A DNA stretch of 13,854 bases from Chloroflexota bacterium (lineage in GTDB: Bacteria > Chloroflexota > Anaerolineae > UBA1429): assembly GCA_014360745.1 (NCBI GenBank), contig JACIWY010000045.1, positions 1-13,854 of the forward strand. The letters run 5' to 3'. Shown in pieces: positions 13,719-13,854 of this stretch. The notes under the pieces were generated by a model. That model was given only the letters and a program-made list of their open reading frames with translations. It was not told where the DNA came from and made no database searches. The position numbers and the translations under genes were made by a program. How positions within the stretch are numbered: position 1 is the first letter of the stretch; every line of letters begins with the position of its first letter.

Positions 13719-13854
13719 ATGGCAGATGAGCTCACTTTGACCGCGACACTCAACAAGATGAGCGTCCCTGTAACGCGCACCCAGCAACTGGTGTACGTCT
13801 TGATCGAAACCAAACCCAGCGAAGTGATTTCGCAAACGCGCATGAGTTTGAACT
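13719..13854 (+). CDS. Probable vWA-domain protein (3' partial)
   Basis: An open frame from ATG 13719 to the window edge, 45 codons, beginning MADELTLTATLNKMSVPV and reading later QLVYVLIETKPS near residues 23-34. No stop is reached. The pattern (an opening 'LTATLNK' strand, a QLVYVLIE strand, then TRMSLN just where the sequence ends) resembles the N-terminal beta-sandwich that precedes the DxSxS motif in chloroflexal von Willebrand factor A proteins found beside kinase/PP2C genes. The metal-ion-dependent adhesion motif itself is outside the window, so this name rests on resemblance and context. It has a strong SD and lies 75 bases behind the phosphatase gene. Confidence 0.55.
   Translation, partial: MADELTLTATLNKMSVPVTRTQQLVYVLIETKPSEVISQTRMSLN

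Overview
The window looks like a roughly 60% GC (by eye) chromosomal segment from a bacterium, most plausibly Chloroflexota (Anaerolineae-like). The basis is inference: a cytosolic Ser/Thr kinase with zinc ribbon and FHA domain next to a zinc-ribbon PP2C phosphatase and a probable vWA protein, plus a fermentative-looking PaaK/ACT/LIV cluster. No rRNA, tRNA, CRISPR, transposase or phage gene was seen, and no gene-free stretch exceeds 300 bases.

Bases 1-6592, plus strand: a branched-chain or hydrophobic/aromatic amino-acid type (HAAT/LIV) ABC transporter, livH (5' end cut off by the window), livM, livG and livF. These are tightly packed, with GTGA and ATGA overlaps. Two tandem phenylacetate-CoA ligase paralogues (PaaK) and a double-ACT-domain protein follow. 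The first paaK has a strong Shine-Dalgarno (SD) site. The second has its own near-consensus promoter and a structured 175-225 base-scale leader region with two inverted repeats. The set reads as an uptake, CoA-activation and aromatic-ligand-sensing cassette for aryl acids or aromatic amino acids. A 16-bp hairpin at 6611-6647 ends it.

Bases 6769-10527, minus strand: a membrane-anchored TPR protein with its own textbook promoter (TTGACA-N17-GATAAT), and upstream of it a single-chain molybdenum hydroxylase of the xanthine dehydrogenase family. That enzyme fuses two [2Fe-2S] domains to the Mo-binding domains and has no FAD domain. Its start codon is ambiguous among three choices.

Bases 10739-13854, plus strand: a Ser/Thr kinase-zinc ribbon-FHA protein, then a PP2C phosphatase, then the start of a probable vWA protein that runs off the window. 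The phosphatase N-terminus carries two zinc ribbons and what looks like a kinase N-lobe remnant. Together they form a candidate writer/eraser/reader phospho-signalling module. This module, and the odd architecture of its phosphatase, is the most unusual thing in the window. No wholly unknown system was identified.
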